Origin: Dyella jiangningensis
GTDB lineage: Bacteria; Pseudomonadota; Gammaproteobacteria; Xanthomonadales; Rhodanobacteraceae
Length of the DNA: 64,000 nt
Assembly: GCA_000632805.1 (NCBI GenBank)
Contig: CP007444.1
Coordinates: forward strand, 4,948,772-5,012,771
Reading direction: 5' to 3'
A program made the position numbers and the translations under genes. Of this stretch, positions 1 to 12,424 are shown piece after piece. The notes below the pieces were generated by a model. That model made no database searches. It was not told where the DNA came from and saw only the letters and a program-made list of their open reading frames with translations. Position 1 is the first letter of the stretch, and each line of letters opens with the position of its first letter.

Positions 1-2
1 GT

Positions 3-104
3 CGCTTCAACGTCAGCGAATGCGCGCGGCGGCTCAAGGTGTCGCGTGTGACTATCTACCGGCTGTGCAAGAAGCACCAGCTCGCGCTCGACGAACTGCG
101 CTGA
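3..104 (+). CDS. C-terminal end of a Fis-type HTH regulator (partial)
   Basis: Only the last 33 residues are present; the gene starts to the left of the window. They read as a helix-turn-helix with the pattern ECARRLKVSRVTIYRLCKKH, typical of the Fis/NtrC family DNA-binding helices at the C-terminus of sigma-54-dependent activators and of some stand-alone Fis-like proteins. Without the upstream part, the AAA+ or receiver domain cannot be confirmed. The stop is TGA at 102-104. Confidence 0.6.
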   Translation, partial: RFNVSECARRLKVSRVTIYRLCKKHQLALDELR

Positions 105-887
105 AGAAACGCCGGGATGGCAGAGGACCGCACCCGCGCGGCGTGAGCGGCGGATGCTCGCTCAGCGTGGCTGGTTGGGCGCCTGCCCGGCCACCTGACC
201 CGCAAGCACCCGCCGCTCACGCCGCGTCGAAAGGTCATGCCCAGAGAAGGAAGGCCCCCGGCCCGCAGGGGTCGGGCCGGGGGCTTCCGTTGGTGCCCCG
301 GCCACAGGGGTTGCCGGGTTACCGCCCTCGTTACCGCCTTGCGGCGGAAGATCGTCGAACCGCTTGCCCCGTTCAAATCCTGATGAGAGTGATTCCCTTG
401 CCAGCTGCGATGGCTGCGCCGGTGTTGCCCCGGGCCATCCAGGAGCGTCGCCTGTCCGCCGCCGTAGTTGTCCTTGCCACGGTGCCCGGCGTGTCGTCGC
501 AGCTGGCCTTCCCACCTGTACAGCACATACGCAGCAAACGCTGTGCCAACCGCACGAATGGCGCCATAAAGCGGCATAAACCGGCCTGTCCGGCCTCAAC
601 GCGTGTTCTCGGGCGTGTTGCACGCGTTACATGGGGGATGGCGGCGACGCATCCGCAATGGCCGGCAACCCGCGTCGTTATGCGGTTTGCGGGCAGATGT
701 AACACAACGGTCACAGCGAACAGGGGGAAGTTGACACTCGCCGCGGGACCACGCGCCCCTTCATTCGTGCAAAGCGGGGACGCAGGGCTTACGATGCGTG
801 ACGCGTCGCACCACGCTGCGGCGTTCCCCGAATCCAGTCCCCACCATCCAGCATGGCACCGTCCCTGGGCGATGCCGGGAGTACGAC
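105..887. other. intergenic region, no gene firmly supported
   Basis: This 780-bp stretch contains a strong GC-rich hairpin (249-288) and otherwise no feature I can name. A minus-strand reading frame starts at 577 (MPLYGAIRAVGTAFAAYVLY, a plausible membrane-anchor start). It lacks a good ribosome binding site and runs straight through the terminator-like hairpin, so I did not call it. The promoter of the downstream aminotransferase gene must lie in the last part. Confidence 0.4.
249..288 (+). terminator. GC-rich hairpin, terminator-like
   Basis: A 16-bp stem (ggaag/cccccggcccg paired with cgggccgggggcttcc, one bulged base) closes a 7-nt loop. It is followed by 'gttggt' rather than a clear T-tract. 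It lies 145 bp past the regulator gene and could end that transcript. Confidence 0.45.
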
Positions 888-2129
888 ATGCACGCGCAAG
901 ACCCGTCCGCCCAATCCCTGATCGATCTCGGCAAGCGTTACTGGCTGCCGGTGTATCGACCGCGCGATGTGGTGCTGGACCACGGCAAGGGATCGCGCGT
1001 GTGGGACACCGAAGGACGCGAATACATCGACCTGGGTGCCGGTATCGCCGTGAATGCGCTGGGCCATCAGGATCCGGATCTGCTCGAAGCGCTGACCACG
1101 CAGGCCCACAAGCTGTGGCACACCAGCAATGTGTTCTACAGCGAGCCACCGCTGCGCCTCGCCGAGGCACTGGTGGAAGCTTCCGGCTTCGCCCAGCGGG
1201 TGTTCCTGTGCAATTCCGGCACCGAGGCCAACGAGGCGGCGATCAAGCTCGTGCGCAAATGGGCTGCCACGCAGGGGCGTGATGCCGACAAGCGGGTCAT
1301 CGTGACCTTTCGCGGCTCCTTCCATGGCCGCACGCTGGCCGCCGTGACCGCCACCGCCCAGCCGAAGTACCAGGAAGGCTATGAGCCACTGCCGGGTGGC
1401 TTCCGTTATCTCGACTTCAACGACGTCGCACAGCTCGAGAGCGCTTTTGCGCAAGGCGACGTTGCCGCGGTGATGCTCGAGCCGGTGCAGGGCGAGGGCG
1501 GCGTGCTGCCGGCAGCGCCGGGCTTCCTCAAGCGCGTGCGCGAGCTGTGCGATCAGCACGATGCCCTGTTGGTATTGGACGAGATCCAGTGCGGCATGGG
1601 TCGCACCGGCACGTTGTTCGCGCATGTGCAGGACGACGTGCAGCCGGATATCGTCACGCTCGCCAAGGCGCTCGGCTGCGGTTTCCCGATCGGCGCCATG
1701 CTGGCTGGCCCCAAGGTGGCCCAGACCATGCAGTTCGGCGCGCACGGCACTACCTTCGGCGGCAATCCTCTCGCCGCTTCCGTGGCGCGGGTAGCGCTGC
1801 GCAAGCTTTCTTCGCCCGAGTTGCTGGCAAACGTGGCGCGCCAGTCGCGGGCGTTGCGCGACGGCCTGCTGCGCATCAACACCTCGCTCGACCTGTTCGA
1901 CGAAGTGCGCGGTCGCGGCCTGATGCTCGGCGCCGTGCTGAAAGACGCGCACAAGGGCAAGGCCGGCAGCATCCTCGATTTCGCCGCCGCCCACGGCTTG
2001 CTGGTGCTGCAGGCGGGCCCGGACGTGCTGCGCTTCGTGCCGCCGCTCAACCTCACCGACGAGGATCTCGCCGAAGGCCTTGCACGTCTCGAAGCCGCCC
2101 TTCGCGCTTATCTCGATCGCGTCCTGTAG
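888..2129 (+). CDS. argD: class III aminotransferase, acetylornithine/succinylornithine type
   Basis: Pyridoxal-phosphate aminotransferase that moves an amino group between N-acetylornithine (or succinylornithine, or N-succinyl-diaminopimelate) and 2-oxoglutarate, in arginine and possibly lysine metabolism in the cytosol. Visible landmarks are NSGTEAN at residues 109-115 (cofactor phosphate binding), the DEIQCGMGRTG block at 231-241 and the probable Schiff-base lysine K260 in LAKALG. The length of 413 aa fits the family. The start at 888 was preferred to an upstream in-frame ATG at 798 because the homologous part begins near MHAQDPSAQ and 'ccgggag' lies just upstream. It stands alone, not in an arginine operon, so a catabolic AruC-like role is equally possible. 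Confidence 0.85.
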   Translation: MHAQDPSAQSLIDLGKRYWLPVYRPRDVVLDHGKGSRVWDTEGREYIDLGAGIAVNALGHQDPDLLEALTTQAHKLWHTSNVFYSEPPLRLAEALVEASGFAQRVFLCNSGTEANEAAIKLVRKWAATQGRDADKRVIVTFRGSFHGRTLAAVTATAQPKYQEGYEPLPGGFRYLDFNDVAQLESAFAQGDVAAVMLEPVQGEGGVLPAAPGFLKRVRELCDQHDALLVLDEIQCGMGRTGTLFAHVQDDVQPDIVTLAKALGCGFPIGAMLAGPKVAQTMQFGAHGTTFGGNPLAASVARVALRKLSSPELLANVARQSRALRDGLLRINTSLDLFDEVRGRGLMLGAVLKDAHKGKAGSILDFAAAHGLLVLQAGPDVLRFVPPLNLTDEDLAEGLARLEAALRAYLDRVL

Positions 2130-2149
2130 TCGCGCACCCGGTGCGCGAC
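2129..2149. repeat. short palindrome resembling half of the local REP repeat
   Basis: A perfect 9-bp inverted repeat (gtcgcgcac / gtgcgcgac, 3-nt loop) overlaps the last base of the argD stop codon. Its 'gtcgcgcac' core is shared with the REP-type palindromes at 35212 and 40235, so it may be a decayed copy. It could also act as a terminator stem, but there is no T-tract. Confidence 0.4.
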
Positions 2150-2301
2150 CGCGGCGCCGCACGGTCACCGCTGCGTTGTTTCTTCGCGCACGCCACATGT
2201 CTCGAAGAAACAGCGTTTCACGAACCGCGGCGCCGCATGATCATCACGGGCGCCAGGTTCTCTCCCACGACGATCAATCGACCCCGCCGGCGCCCTGCGT
2301 C

Positions 2302-3174
2302 TTACGCATCGCTCTCGCCAGCTTCGAGCGCGCCCCCGCAACCGCGGCAATAACGGGCGTCTGGCTGGTGCTCCTTCAGCTGGCAATGCGGGCAGATCTG
2401 TGCGCGGCGCGCCTGGCGCATCCCGCTCGCCAGCTCCGCCGCAAAGATGCCGGTGGGAACGGCAATGATGCAGTAGCCCAGCAGCATGATCAGCGACGTC
2501 ACCAGCTGTCCCAGCGTGGTATGTGGCGTGATATCGCCGAAGCCCACGGTGGTCATCGTCACCACCGCCCAGTACATCGCGCGCGGAATGCTGGTGTAGC
2601 CGTTTTCCGGCCCTTCGATCAGATACATCAGCGCGCCGAAGATCAGCACCAGGGTAAGAATCGTGCTGAAGAACACCAGGATCTTCGGTCGCGCCCGCAG
2701 GAAAGTGGACCAGAGCATGTCCGCCTCACTCACGTAGCGGGTCATCTTCAGCACGCGGAAAATGCGCAGGATGCGCAGCGCACGCACCACCATCAGGTGT
2801 TGGCCGCCGGCGGTCAGCAGCGTCAGATAGGTCGGCAGCACTGCCACCAGGTCGACGATGCCGAAAAAGCTGAAGGCATAGCGGCACGGCTGCGAGACCA
2901 CCAGCAGCCGCGCCACGTATTCCGCGGTAAACGCGATGGTGAACAGCCACTCGAGCAGCGCAAACGCGCGGCCCAGCCTGACGTGCAGGTCCTCGACCGT
3001 ATCCAGCACCGCCACCAGGATGCTGGCGAGTATCGCCACCATCAGCACTAGGTCGAACAGGCGCGAGGCGGCGTCGTCGTGGCCGAAGATGAGGTGGAAC
3101 CATCGCGCGCGCCAGCCATGCTGGGCCGCCGGTGTGATGGCGCTGTCGAACGGAAACCGCGGCTGCACGTTCAT
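2302..3174 (-). CDS. voltage-gated-type potassium channel with C-terminal zinc ribbon
   Basis: Inner-membrane ion channel of the six-transmembrane Kv superfamily. Hydrophobic segments run from about residue 38 onward. An S4-like arginine ladder (RALRILRIFRVLK, 131-143) is followed by the selectivity filter TTVGFGD at 208-214, the K+ signature. The last about 30 residues carry two CxxC pairs (CPHC ... CRGC) that read as a small zinc ribbon. The start at 3174 (MNVQPRF) gives about 290 aa; an upstream ATG at 3207 adds 11 residues and cannot be excluded. The gene is monocistronic, with HAD-hemL-thiE behind it on the same strand. Confidence 0.85.
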   Translation of the reverse strand: MNVQPRFPFDSAITPAAQHGWRARWFHLIFGHDDAASRLFDLVLMVAILASILVAVLDTVEDLHVRLGRAFALLEWLFTIAFTAEYVARLLVVSQPCRYAFSFFGIVDLVAVLPTYLTLLTAGGQHLMVVRALRILRIFRVLKMTRYVSEADMLWSTFLRARPKILVFFSTILTLVLIFGALMYLIEGPENGYTSIPRAMYWAVVTMTTVGFGDITPHTTLGQLVTSLIMLLGYCIIAVPTGIFAAELASGMRQARRAQICPHCQLKEHQPDARYCRGCGGALEAGESDA

Positions 3175-3240
3175 GTGTACGGGCCCCACACGCGATAGCG
3201 CCAGCATAGCGCCGGCATGGCCATCTGCGTCGCCCGGGAG

Positions 3241-3846
3241 TCAGGGCAGGTGGAACCGATCCAGTTCCCGGAGCAGGGCGGTCAGGTCACGGTAGTGGTG
3301 TGCATGCAGGCCGGCGGCCAGGGCGCCTTGGACGTTGGCCTCGTTGTCGTCGACAAACAGCGTCGTCTCCGGCGGCACGCCAAGCCGTTCGACGCACGCG
3401 ATATAGACCCCGGGATCCGGCTTGCTGGCGCCGAACTCGGCGGTTGCAAAGGCGCGTCCCGCAAAGAGGGGAAACAACGACGGCACGATCAACGGCAGTT
3501 GCCGCGCCATCAGCACGCCGTTGTTGGTGAGCAAGGCGATCGGGATGCTTCGGGCAACGCGACGCGCCAGGGCCAAAACGTCCGGGCGGACCCGCGTGGC
3601 TGCGTGCCGCGCAGCGGTCCAGTTCTCCTCGCTTATCCGTCGTTGCAGCTGCGCGCCCAGCGCATCGAGGTAGGCCTGCGGCGTGAGCGCGCCACGGTCG
3701 GCGGCATCCTCGATGCCTGATTCATAGATGGCCGCGTGAACCGCTTGCGCCGTGCTGCCGATAGCCTGGGCGAGATGGCTGACGCGGATCGAGCGATCGT
3801 AGTCGACCAGTACGTCGTCCAGGTCGAACAGCACGCAGCGAAGCAT
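3241..3846 (-). CDS. HAD-superfamily hydrolase
   Basis: Cytosolic phosphatase-like protein of 201 aa. Motif I is FDLDDVL (nucleophile D8 and acid D10), motif II LLTNN, motif III the lysine in GASKPDPG and motif IV FVDDNE, so all four catalytic motifs are present in the order of subfamily IA enzymes. The substrate is unknown. It begins 4 nt after the hemL stop, so it is almost certainly co-transcribed with thiE and hemL. A role linked to tetrapyrrole or thiamine phosphate turnover would be guesswork. Confidence 0.8.
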   Translation of the reverse strand: MLRCVLFDLDDVLVDYDRSIRVSHLAQAIGSTAQAVHAAIYESGIEDAADRGALTPQAYLDALGAQLQRRISEENWTAARHAATRVRPDVLALARRVARSIPIALLTNNGVLMARQLPLIVPSLFPLFAGRAFATAEFGASKPDPGVYIACVERLGVPPETTLFVDDNEANVQGALAAGLHAHHYRDLTALLRELDRFHLP

Positions 3847-3850
3847 CGGG

Positions 3851-5149
3851 TTATCCCGCGCGCGCCGCCTTCATCGCGCCGCGTGCCGCTTCCAGCGTAT
3901 CGGCAATGTCCTGCTCGCTGTGCGCACTGGAGACGAATCCGGCTTCGAACGCCGACGGCGCCAGATACACGCCGCGCTCCAGCATGCCATGGAAGAAGCG
4001 GTTGAACATCGCCGTGTCTGCGGCCGTCGCCTGCGCGTAGCTCTCCACTTTCTCGCCGGTGAAGAACAGGCCGAACATGCCGCCCACGCGATTCGTGCTG
4101 AAGGAGATGCCTTCGCCATCGGCAATGGCCTGCAGCCCGTCCGTGAGCAGGCGCGTGCGCGCGGCGAGCTGGTCGTAGAAACCCGGTGCCTGGACCAGTT
4201 CCAGCATGGCCAGGCCCGCAGCCATTGCCACCGGATTGCCCGAGAGCGTTCCTGCCTGATAGATGGGACCGGCCGGTGCGATCTGCTGCATGAGATCGCG
4301 GCGACCGCCGTAGGCGCCCACCGGCATGCCGCCGCCGATGATCTTGCCGAACGTGGTGAGGTCCGGCGTCACGCCGTAATACGCCTGCGCGCCACCCAGC
4401 GCGACGCGGAAACCGGTCATCACCTCGTCGAAGACCAGCAACGCGCCATGCTTGGTGCACAGCTCGCGCAAGGCCTGCAGATAACCGTCCTTGGGCGGAA
4501 TGCAGTTCATGTTGCCGGCCACCGGCTCGATGATCAGGCCGGCGATGTCGTGGCCGTGTTCGTCAAACAGGCGCACGGCAGCATCGATGTCGTTGTAGGG
4601 GAGGGTGAGCGTGAGGTCGGCATTCGCCTTGGGCACGCCCGGCGAGGTCGGCACGCCAAAGGTGAGCGCGCCGGAGCCCGCCTTCACCAGGAAGCTGTCG
4701 CCATGACCGTGATAGCAGCCTTCGAACTTCACGATCAGGCTGCGGTTGGTGGCGCCGCGGGCGAGACGAATCGCCGACATGGTCGCTTCGGTGCCGGAAT
4801 TGACCATGCGCACCATGTCGATCGACGGAATCAGTCGCGTGATCGTCTCGGCCATGGTCACTTCGGCCGGGCAGGGCGTGCCGTAGGAAAGGCCGTTCTT
4901 CACCGCGCGCTCCACCGCCTCGCGCACGTGCGGATGGTTATGACCCACGATCATCGGGCCCCACGAGCCCACATAGTCGATATAGCGCCTGCCTTCCACG
5001 TCCCACAGATAAGCGCCATCCGCCCGCGCGGTGAAGAACGGTTCGCCGCCCACCGACTTGAAGGCGCGCACCGGCGAATTCACGCCGCCGGGCATCAGCT
5101 GCTGCGCGCGTTGGAAAAGTTCATGGTTGGTGGTCATCGTGGCACTCAA
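3851..5149 (-). CDS. hemL: glutamate-1-semialdehyde 2,1-aminomutase
   Basis: PLP enzyme converting glutamate-1-semialdehyde to 5-aminolevulinate, the last step of the C5 route that feeds heme synthesis. The 432-aa length is canonical. NSGTEATMSAIRLAR (residues 118-131), FDEVMTGFR (240-248) and the cofactor lysine K269 in TTFGKIIGGGMPVGA are intact. The start codon overlaps the thiE stop (5146-5149), indicating translational coupling; a second ATG four codons in (MTTNHELF) is an alternative start. The HAD gene follows directly. Confidence 0.95.
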   Translation of the reverse strand: MSATMTTNHELFQRAQQLMPGGVNSPVRAFKSVGGEPFFTARADGAYLWDVEGRRYIDYVGSWGPMIVGHNHPHVREAVERAVKNGLSYGTPCPAEVTMAETITRLIPSIDMVRMVNSGTEATMSAIRLARGATNRSLIVKFEGCYHGHGDSFLVKAGSGALTFGVPTSPGVPKANADLTLTLPYNDIDAAVRLFDEHGHDIAGLIIEPVAGNMNCIPPKDGYLQALRELCTKHGALLVFDEVMTGFRVALGGAQAYYGVTPDLTTFGKIIGGGMPVGAYGGRRDLMQQIAPAGPIYQAGTLSGNPVAMAAGLAMLELVQAPGFYDQLAARTRLLTDGLQAIADGEGISFSTNRVGGMFGLFFTGEKVESYAQATAADTAMFNRFFHGMLERGVYLAPSAFEAGFVSSAHSEQDIADTLEAARGAMKAARAG

Positions 5150-5769
5150 TGCGTCGTGAAAAGTTGGCTGAAACGCGCGGCGGCGCCGCGTACGTCCGGA
5201 TCGCCGAATACGGCCGAAATCACGGCCAGGTAGTCCGCGCCGGCATCGATCAGGGAACCGCCATTGTCCGGCGTGATGCCGCCGATCGCCACCCGAGGCA
5301 GTCCCAACGTGGCGGTCTGTCGCAGCAGTTCGAACGAGGCGCGCCGGGCATGCGGCTTGGTAGGCGAAGGAAAAAACGCACCGAACGCGAGGTAATCCGC
5401 GCCCGCCGCCTCCAACTGGCGGGCGCGATCGATCGAGTCGTAGCAGGACACGCCAACGATCGCGTCCGGCCCCAGAACGGCGCGGGCCGCCACGATATCG
5501 CTGTCGTCCTCGCCCAAATGCACGCCCGCCGCTCCCGAGGCGAGGGCCAGCTGCACGTCGTCGTTGACGATCATGGGCACCTCGCGTGCGGCGCAGAGCG
5601 CGCGAATGGCCCGCGCCTCGGTGAGGCGCCGCTCATGGTCGCTGGTCTTGTCGCGGTACTGCAGCAGCCGGGCGCCGCCAGCCAGCGCCAGCGCCACGGC
5701 TTCCAGCAGATCGGGCCGCGGCCCGTCGGTAATCACATACAGGCCGCGGCCCTTAAGTTGGGAATGCAT
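5146..5769 (-). CDS. thiE: thiamine-phosphate synthase
   Basis: Joins the hydroxymethylpyrimidine and thiazole phosphates to make thiamine monophosphate. TIM-barrel signatures are YRDKTSDHERR, the conserved loop HLGEDD, GVSCYD, FGAFFPSPTK and IGGITPDN. I chose the ATG at 5769 (MHSQLKGRG, 207 aa) because an SD-like aggatgga lies just upstream and the family starts near GLYVITD; a longer frame to 5856 would run into the rubredoxin promoter. First gene of thiE-hemL-HAD. I saw no TPP riboswitch in the 95 bp upstream. Confidence 0.92.
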   Translation of the reverse strand: MHSQLKGRGLYVITDGPRPDLLEAVALALAGGARLLQYRDKTSDHERRLTEARAIRALCAAREVPMIVNDDVQLALASGAAGVHLGEDDSDIVAARAVLGPDAIVGVSCYDSIDRARQLEAAGADYLAFGAFFPSPTKPHARRASFELLRQTATLGLPRVAIGGITPDNGGSLIDAGADYLAVISAVFGDPDVRGAAARFSQLFTTH

Positions 5770-5863
5770 CGGTTCCATCCTGAAAAACGGGGCCATACGC
5801 TTTCGCATCGGCGGGGGAGTTGCGAGAATGCGCCTCTTATTCTCCATATCAAGCAATCCAGCG

Positions 5864-6061
5864 ATGAATCAGAGCACCAACGAAACCGGGACCTTTCGCA
5901 AGTGGATGTGCGTCGTCTGCGGCTTCATCTATGACGAGGCACTAGGCGTGCCCGACGAAGGCATCGAGCCCGGCACGCGTTGGGCGGACGTCCCTGACAC
6001 CTGGACCTGCCCCGATTGCGGCGCGACCAAGGACGATTTCGAGATGATCGAAATCGACTGA
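5864..6061 (+). CDS. rubredoxin
   Basis: Small iron-sulfur electron carrier (65 aa) with one Fe held by four cysteines: C16 and C19 in CVVCG, C49 and C52 in CPDCG. The aromatic residues and the GT.W..(V)PDTW.CPDC pattern of the family are present. It likely passes electrons in the cytosol to an unknown partner; no rubredoxin reductase or alkane hydroxylase lies nearby. Divergent from thiE and followed by a good hairpin terminator, so probably monocistronic. Confidence 0.95.
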   Translation: MNQSTNETGTFRKWMCVVCGFIYDEALGVPDEGIEPGTRWADVPDTWTCPDCGATKDDFEMIEID

Positions 6062-6083
6062 TTTCGCTCATCACGTTGCCCGC

Positions 6084-6122
6084 AAACGGCCCGATTCCGT
6101 CATCGTACGGACCGGGCCGTTT
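6084..6122 (+). terminator. rho-independent-like terminator after rubredoxin
   Basis: Outer stem aaacggcccg/cgggccgttt with an inner 4-bp extension (ccgt/acgg), 23 bp past the stop codon. The T-tract is short (ttt, then gcttag). Confidence 0.6.
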
Positions 6123-6180
6123 GCTTAGATAGCTCCTGCACGCCGGCAACGCGGGCGCGCAACCACGCAGGAGCAGCATC

Positions 6181-6381
6181 ATGCAGCAGTTCATTCCGTT
6201 CGAAGACGACTGGGACGTCCTGGAAAACATCCGTCCCGACATGCTCGTTCCCTACCATGTCGGCGTCCCTTGCCGGCACGACCTGGCCGCCGCCAATCAT
6301 GGCATCGCATCCACGCTCTCTTCGATGGCCAGCTCGTCGACGACGCTGGCACCGACGCCCACAGGCAGGCCCAATACCTAG
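6181..6381 (+). CDS. small unknown protein, possibly frameshifted
   Basis: A 66-aa frame starting MQQFIPFEDDWDVLENIRP, preceded at good spacing by 'caggagc', so translation of this start looks real. The acidic, aromatic N-terminus is well formed. The C-terminal third turns into a serine/threonine-rich low-information stretch, while the +2 frame over 6300-6480 reads HALFDGQLVDDAG and continues to 6479. That suggests either a lost frame or chance. I recognise no domain; function unknown. Confidence 0.45.
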   Translation: MQQFIPFEDDWDVLENIRPDMLVPYHVGVPCRHDLAAANHGIASTLSSMASSSTTLAPTPTGRPNT

Positions 6382-6737
6382 CGCGCCGCACAGTCCGCTG
6401 CGAAAGCACCGGTATGCCATTGCAGCGGTCATCGTCTGTGCGGTGGGCCAGCGGCGAGCTTTACCGCCTTCTTTCATGAAAGGTAGCTCGCGATAGCACC
6501 GGCAGTCCCGGCTGCGCACCTTGAATGGCGCGCCTTCTGACCTCTGCCTCGGCAAAATCCTCATGGGGGCGGGGCCGTGAGGTCCCGGTTCCGCGCGGAT
6601 ATATATGGTCGCGGCGACGGCTTCGATGCCCAAGGCGTGGCTGCGCGTGTTCAATGACAGACACCCGCCTAAGGGGCGACGACCATCAGCGATGGCGCGT
6701 AATGTCATCGCAGTGAAAAAAAGTTCGCTCGCACCCC
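6382..6737. other. intergenic stretch before the rRNA operon
   Basis: No gene, repeat or RNA that I can support. Short frames on both strands have no ribosome binding sites or family resemblance. Confidence 0.4.
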
Positions 6738-6766
6738 TTCACAGAATTCCGCAGGGGCGCTATTAT
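6738..6766 (+). promoter_or_regulatory. candidate sigma-70 promoter upstream of rrn
   Basis: TTCACA, 17 nt, then TATTAT: good spacing and a strong -10. Located 80-110 bp before the second candidate, matching the tandem P1/P2 arrangement common for rRNA operons. Confidence 0.45.
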
Positions 6767-6844
6767 TTTCCTCCCCCGTCGAGACGCCCTTCGATGCGGG
6801 GCTTCCCCCAAAACCCGACAGCAAAAAGTTCTTCGCTGAAGGTG

Positions 6845-6872
6845 TTGACGGAACGGAAAAACGATGTAAGAT
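6845..6872 (+). promoter_or_regulatory. candidate rrn core promoter
   Basis: TTGACG, 16 nt, then TAAGAT. The 'gatgggcggc' GC-rich block right behind the -10 resembles the discriminator of stringently controlled rRNA promoters. It leaves a leader of about 240 nt before mature 16S. Confidence 0.6.
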
Positions 6873-6934
6873 GGGCGGCTCACTCGGAACGAAATGTTCC
6901 AAGGCTGAAACGGCAACGTTCGGCAAGTGATTGA

Positions 6935-6946
6935 GATCTTTGACAG
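6935..6946 (+). promoter_or_regulatory. boxA-like antitermination site in the rRNA leader
   Basis: gatctttgacag resembles the boxA consensus TGCTCTTTAACA bound by NusB/S10. A second boxA-like site precedes 23S at 9144, as is usual in rRNA operons. Confidence 0.5.
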
Positions 6947-7115
6947 TGTGCGCAGGTGACTTGTGTGGGCGCCTTGCGGTGGATGACTGAATGTCAAACA
7001 TATGCAAGCGTCTAACCTAAGAGTCAATTCAAAAGCTTGACGTTTATGGTTAGGACATACGCTTCAGAAAGATAGATCGAGTGTTTGCCTTCGGGTGGAC
7101 ATAAGGTCGAAAACT

Positions 7116-8660
<1,545 letters not shown>

Positions 8661-8903
8661 CGAGAACGACATCTTTCTCCCCGCAAGACGTCCACACAAG
8701 ACACCTGCACTTCAATTTTCACGCGACATCCGTGTCGCGAGGAATCTGGCTTTCGAAGCAAGCTGCTTTTAAGCGGCTTTGTTTAGCGTCAGAAGCGGCC
8801 ATCCCTGGCCGCACTCCTCACGAAATCGCCGCTTTGGCCCTGCCCTTGAGTCAAGACTCATCGACGCAGGCCGCCAGGGAAGGCGGCACGGAAATATGCT
8901 CCC

Positions 8904-8980
<77 letters not shown>

Positions 8981-8991
8981 CCAAATCACTT

Positions 8992-9067
8992 GGGGCCATA
9001 GCTCAGCTGGGAGAGCACCTGCTTTGCAAGCAGGGGGTCGTCAGTTCGATCCTGACTGGCTCCACCA
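8992..9067 (+). tRNA. tRNA-Ala (TGC)
   Basis: 76 nt with encoded CCA. The anticodon stem-loop ctgctttgcaagcag gives anticodon TGC, and agttcgatcctga forms the T-arm. It sits 11 nt behind tRNA-Ile in the rRNA spacer. Confidence 0.97.
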
Positions 9068-9143
9068 TTTGGTGACACGACGTGAAATGAAGGCAGCGCA
9101 CACATAAAGATTTAGAAACGAGGCGGCACTGTGGCCGTTCTTG

Positions 9144-9156
9144 TGTTCTTTGAAAA
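9144..9156 (+). promoter_or_regulatory. boxA-like site in the 16S-23S spacer
   Basis: tgttctttgaaaa matches the spacer boxA that keeps Nus factors on polymerase before 23S transcription. Confidence 0.55.
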
Positions 9157-9268
9157 TGTAAACGAGTGACAAGCGTTTTGGTTCGAAACCGAACCGAGAT
9201 GTGTCGTTGAGGCAATTAAGCGAACGCGTTGTTTGGAAATATAGCTCTGAGGCGACTTGGGGTTATAT

Positions 9269-12147
<2,879 letters not shown>

Positions 12148-12269
12148 ATAACCCCAAGACGCTTCGTGAGCTTGACTCAACGAAACATCTCGAAAGAATT
12201 TCACCAGACGCTTGTCACTCGTTTACCCCTCTGCGGAACCGGCGCATCACTGCGCTGTTCCCACCCTTT

Positions 12270-12384
12270 CCCTGGCGGCTATAGCGCTGTGGTCCCACCC
12301 GATCCCATCCCGAACTCGGAAGTGAAACGCAGCCGCGCCGATGGTAGTGTGAATCCTCATGCAAGAGTAGGTCACCGCCAGGGG
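12270..12384 (+). rRNA. rrf: 5S ribosomal RNA
   Basis: About 115 nt. Terminal pairing cctggcggc / gccgccagg-type ends, the conserved ccgatcccatcccgaactc and gatggtagtg blocks. Last gene of the operon, directly followed by a terminator. Confidence 0.95.
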
Positions 12385-12395
12385 CTTTATCCCTC

Positions 12396-12424
12396 AAACG
12401 CCTTCCCATTCGGGAAGGCGTTTG
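12396..12424 (+). terminator. rrn operon terminator
   Basis: 12-bp perfect stem aaacgccttccc / gggaaggcgttt with an attc loop, followed by gtctttg. It begins about 10 nt after 5S. Confidence 0.85.

Noticed and set aside
56..577. Minus-strand 173-codon frame beginning MPLYGAIRAVGTAFAAYVLY
   Set aside because: The first 30 residues look protein-like, but there is no good ribosome site and the frame runs through a terminator-like hairpin and into the regulator gene. Could be a shorter real gene, but not supportable.
5770..5863. TPP riboswitch upstream of thiE
   Set aside because: The 94-bp gap to the divergent rubredoxin gene is short and shows no THI-box core that I can recognise.
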